Shown here piece after piece: positions 44,501 through 47,500 of a stretch of DNA of 64,000 bases. The stretch covers positions 32,640,066-32,704,065 of the forward strand of contig CM036765.1 of NCBI GenBank assembly GCA_020796225.1, given 5' to 3'. Both the position numbers and the translations under genes were made by a program. The notes beneath the pieces were generated by a model. That model was not told the DNA's origin and did not search any database. It saw nothing but the letters and a program-made list of their open reading frames with translations. Every line of letters begins with the position of its first letter. Positions within the stretch are counted from its first letter, which is position 1. The DNA comes from Arion vulgaris. Taxonomy: Eukaryota; Mollusca; Gastropoda; Stylommatophora; Arionidae.

Positions 44501-47500
44501 TGTCATTGAAAAAAAAATATACAAAAATACACAACTTTTTTTAGACACAATATCATATCATATACCAAAATATACTACTTTCGTTTGCACATTCTATACC
44601 AACCACTACTACTTTCGTTTGCACATTCTATACCAACATATACTACTATTTTGGCGAAAATACGTTAAGACAATGACGGCGAGTGGCGCAAGTGCTACCC
44701 CCTGAAAATTTGATGTTTTAATAAAACAGTTTTATGCAAATCTGGCTTTCTCCGTTTCCACGTATAAATTACCCATTTATTATTTTTCATTTTACCCTCA
44801 TTGGAAAAACATCAGTGGACGCCCATGTGCAGGAGGGTATCTAAACTTGTCAAGCGTTTTTGTATGGGTTTATTCCCGAGTTATTGTTATTGCTTCTTCC
44901 GAGGCACACACAATGCAGTAGGGTTATTTGTCAAAAGCTGGAATTCTGGTTCATTGATTTTGAGGTATACCCACTGATCGGTGGGTTTTCATGTCACGCT
45001 TAGGGGCCAGACCTCTAAGATTTGCTGTTGTGTTTGCTTGTCTAAACCTTGATGCATCTTACATCTAACTCACAAGACAATGAGAATCTGTGGATGGCCG
45101 TTTACCTTTGCGGGTTCATCCTTTCCCGGTGACAGCTTAGTCGCCGACGGCTAGACCGTGAGCAGATAGCATTGAGTTACCGATTGACTAGTGGTAAGGA
45201 TAAGTTACCTGACTTTCTAGTTGGACAAAACAAAACTGACAAAACTGAGTCCATCCCCTAGGCTAGCCAGAGCCCAGTTAGCCTTTGACCTCACAGTTTG
45301 CTTTATATCCCTCCCTATGAGGTGGGTTTGGCTTGTATGTTCTGCGGTCATCAGGCTACTAATTTGTCCGTTTCTCCCTTTTAAAGAGAGAATGACATAT
45401 TCCAACAATGAACTGAACTCGTAACAACAGATACATTCAACAGACTAACAGATAGGAATATCCAAGGTGTACAACTGTGACACGGATCAAGTTACAGCTA
45501 AATATACAAATGCCCAAAACAACAGGACCAGAGAAATCATACACTGGTTTACGCTCTATGGTTATATATATATATAGGCAATTTCTGAGAATGTAGAATT
45601 AAAAACGCCAAGTATGCTACTGCTGCTGCACGGCGTACCAACACCGCTCTTTTAGTAATTTGCACTACTTTTTCATCGCAGTCCGCGACGGAACACAAGT
45701 CAGCCATTGTGTTTTTCGATCGAATCGATGAAACAGCGTGTAAATAATTGCTTCATATGAAATATGTGTCATTCATATAGTAAAACCGATTGTTCTACGT
45801 GTAACTGTAACATATTCTACAGATCTGGAAAATTCTATGATTATATGTTAAGTAGAAAATTCTATGATTATATGTTAAGTAGAAGCTATTTTGAACGAAA
45901 TTTTTTCGATGGTCACTACCATTATTTTGGAACCTTGAAAATTTCGCTTGAGTACTACCCATAAACATCGTAAATTTTCATTACTAGAAACATTTTCTCT
46001 CTTCTAAGGGCAACTTTACGTCTGCACGGCGTCAATAACCTACCAGACTTACCATTTCTCTGTGCTACGAAGCCGGTTTGCTTTTGACGTCCATAACAAC
46101 CGCTGCAGTTTGCGATCTTCTCGTGAATTACTTTCGTCATTTTACTTGTGTCAACGATATCCAGCAATGCTAAATACAAATTTTTAATTTTCTTTTTATA
46201 TTTCAAACATTATTTATGCCTTTCAGTTGACTTTTGTATCAAGTATCAACGGTAATATTAAATATTCCACACTAGATCTAGCTGTCCAAAGTGAACCATT
46301 CGTCAGCGATAGACAGCAATAATGATTGGACCGATCTTTATCGCACCCTATTCAGATTTACTTGAGAAGGCTCATATTATTGTACTGTGATTTCAGAATT
46401 AAAATAACTAGTGAATCATTTCAGTATTCTGTTAATTGTCTTTCTTAATTATAGGCATTTCATGTTTAAAAGTTGTGCCATTTAAATTGCACTCATTGCT
46501 TAGCTGCAATCAGCTGCAATGAAACTTTGTGACAAAATATAGTCTAGTAGCAATTTCAAATGTAACTATTGCAAGATCATCTACGTTTTCTTTTTATGTA
46601 AACTTCTTCTGTGACTTTTAATTTGTTAGTGGTTGAACTAAATGTGATAATTAGTGATGAAATACTGCATCATGTCTTCTATATGAACATACATTGAACA
46701 AGCACATTTTATGTCATTGAAAGTTTTGTGTAGGACCTGAGCTTTGAGTAAAATTGATTAATCAAAGGTACAGTAAACACAATGATACAGCAAATCAGAT
46801 CTTTGTATAAATCCTAATTTCTATATAGTTGAAGTACAGGTAAATGATTTACCAGTGTGTTTTCATTATTGTCAAAAACTTTCTTGATTGTTTTAAAAAT
46901 GTATTGACTACTAGATCAACAATTTCATTGAATAATATCCTTTCTAATTTCCCCATGCATTGACCTTAGTCTTGCAATGATGGTCAAGCTTTAACACTTT
47001 CTGAGTAAATTATTCACACAACCTCTATCTCCAGTTTTTAAAATAAAGTAATAAATATATTTAATGTTATTGCAAGGTTGAAGTCAGTTGCATGGGAGAT
47101 CATAATGAATATTATTTATTGAAACTGTTGATCTAGTGCTCATTATATGTTCCACACAACCAAAACAATTTAGAAAATAATAAAAGCATATTGGTAAATT
47201 ATTCACTCTAGCATCAGAGGTTAATTTTTGTATTCATATATTTCTTGATTTATCTGCAATATGTTGTGCTGTTCTGAGTGACTCTTTGAATAGTGTGAGT
47301 TTTATATATTTACTTATGTATGCACATCTCACATACAAACATGCTGAATACTTATTTGGTAAATCATTTATATATGTGGAGTAAATATAAATGATCACAT
47401 TTAGGTTAACCACTAACAAATTAAAAGTCACAGAAGAAGTTTACATAAACAAGAAAATGTAGATGATCTTGCAATAGTTACATTTGAAATTGCTACTAGA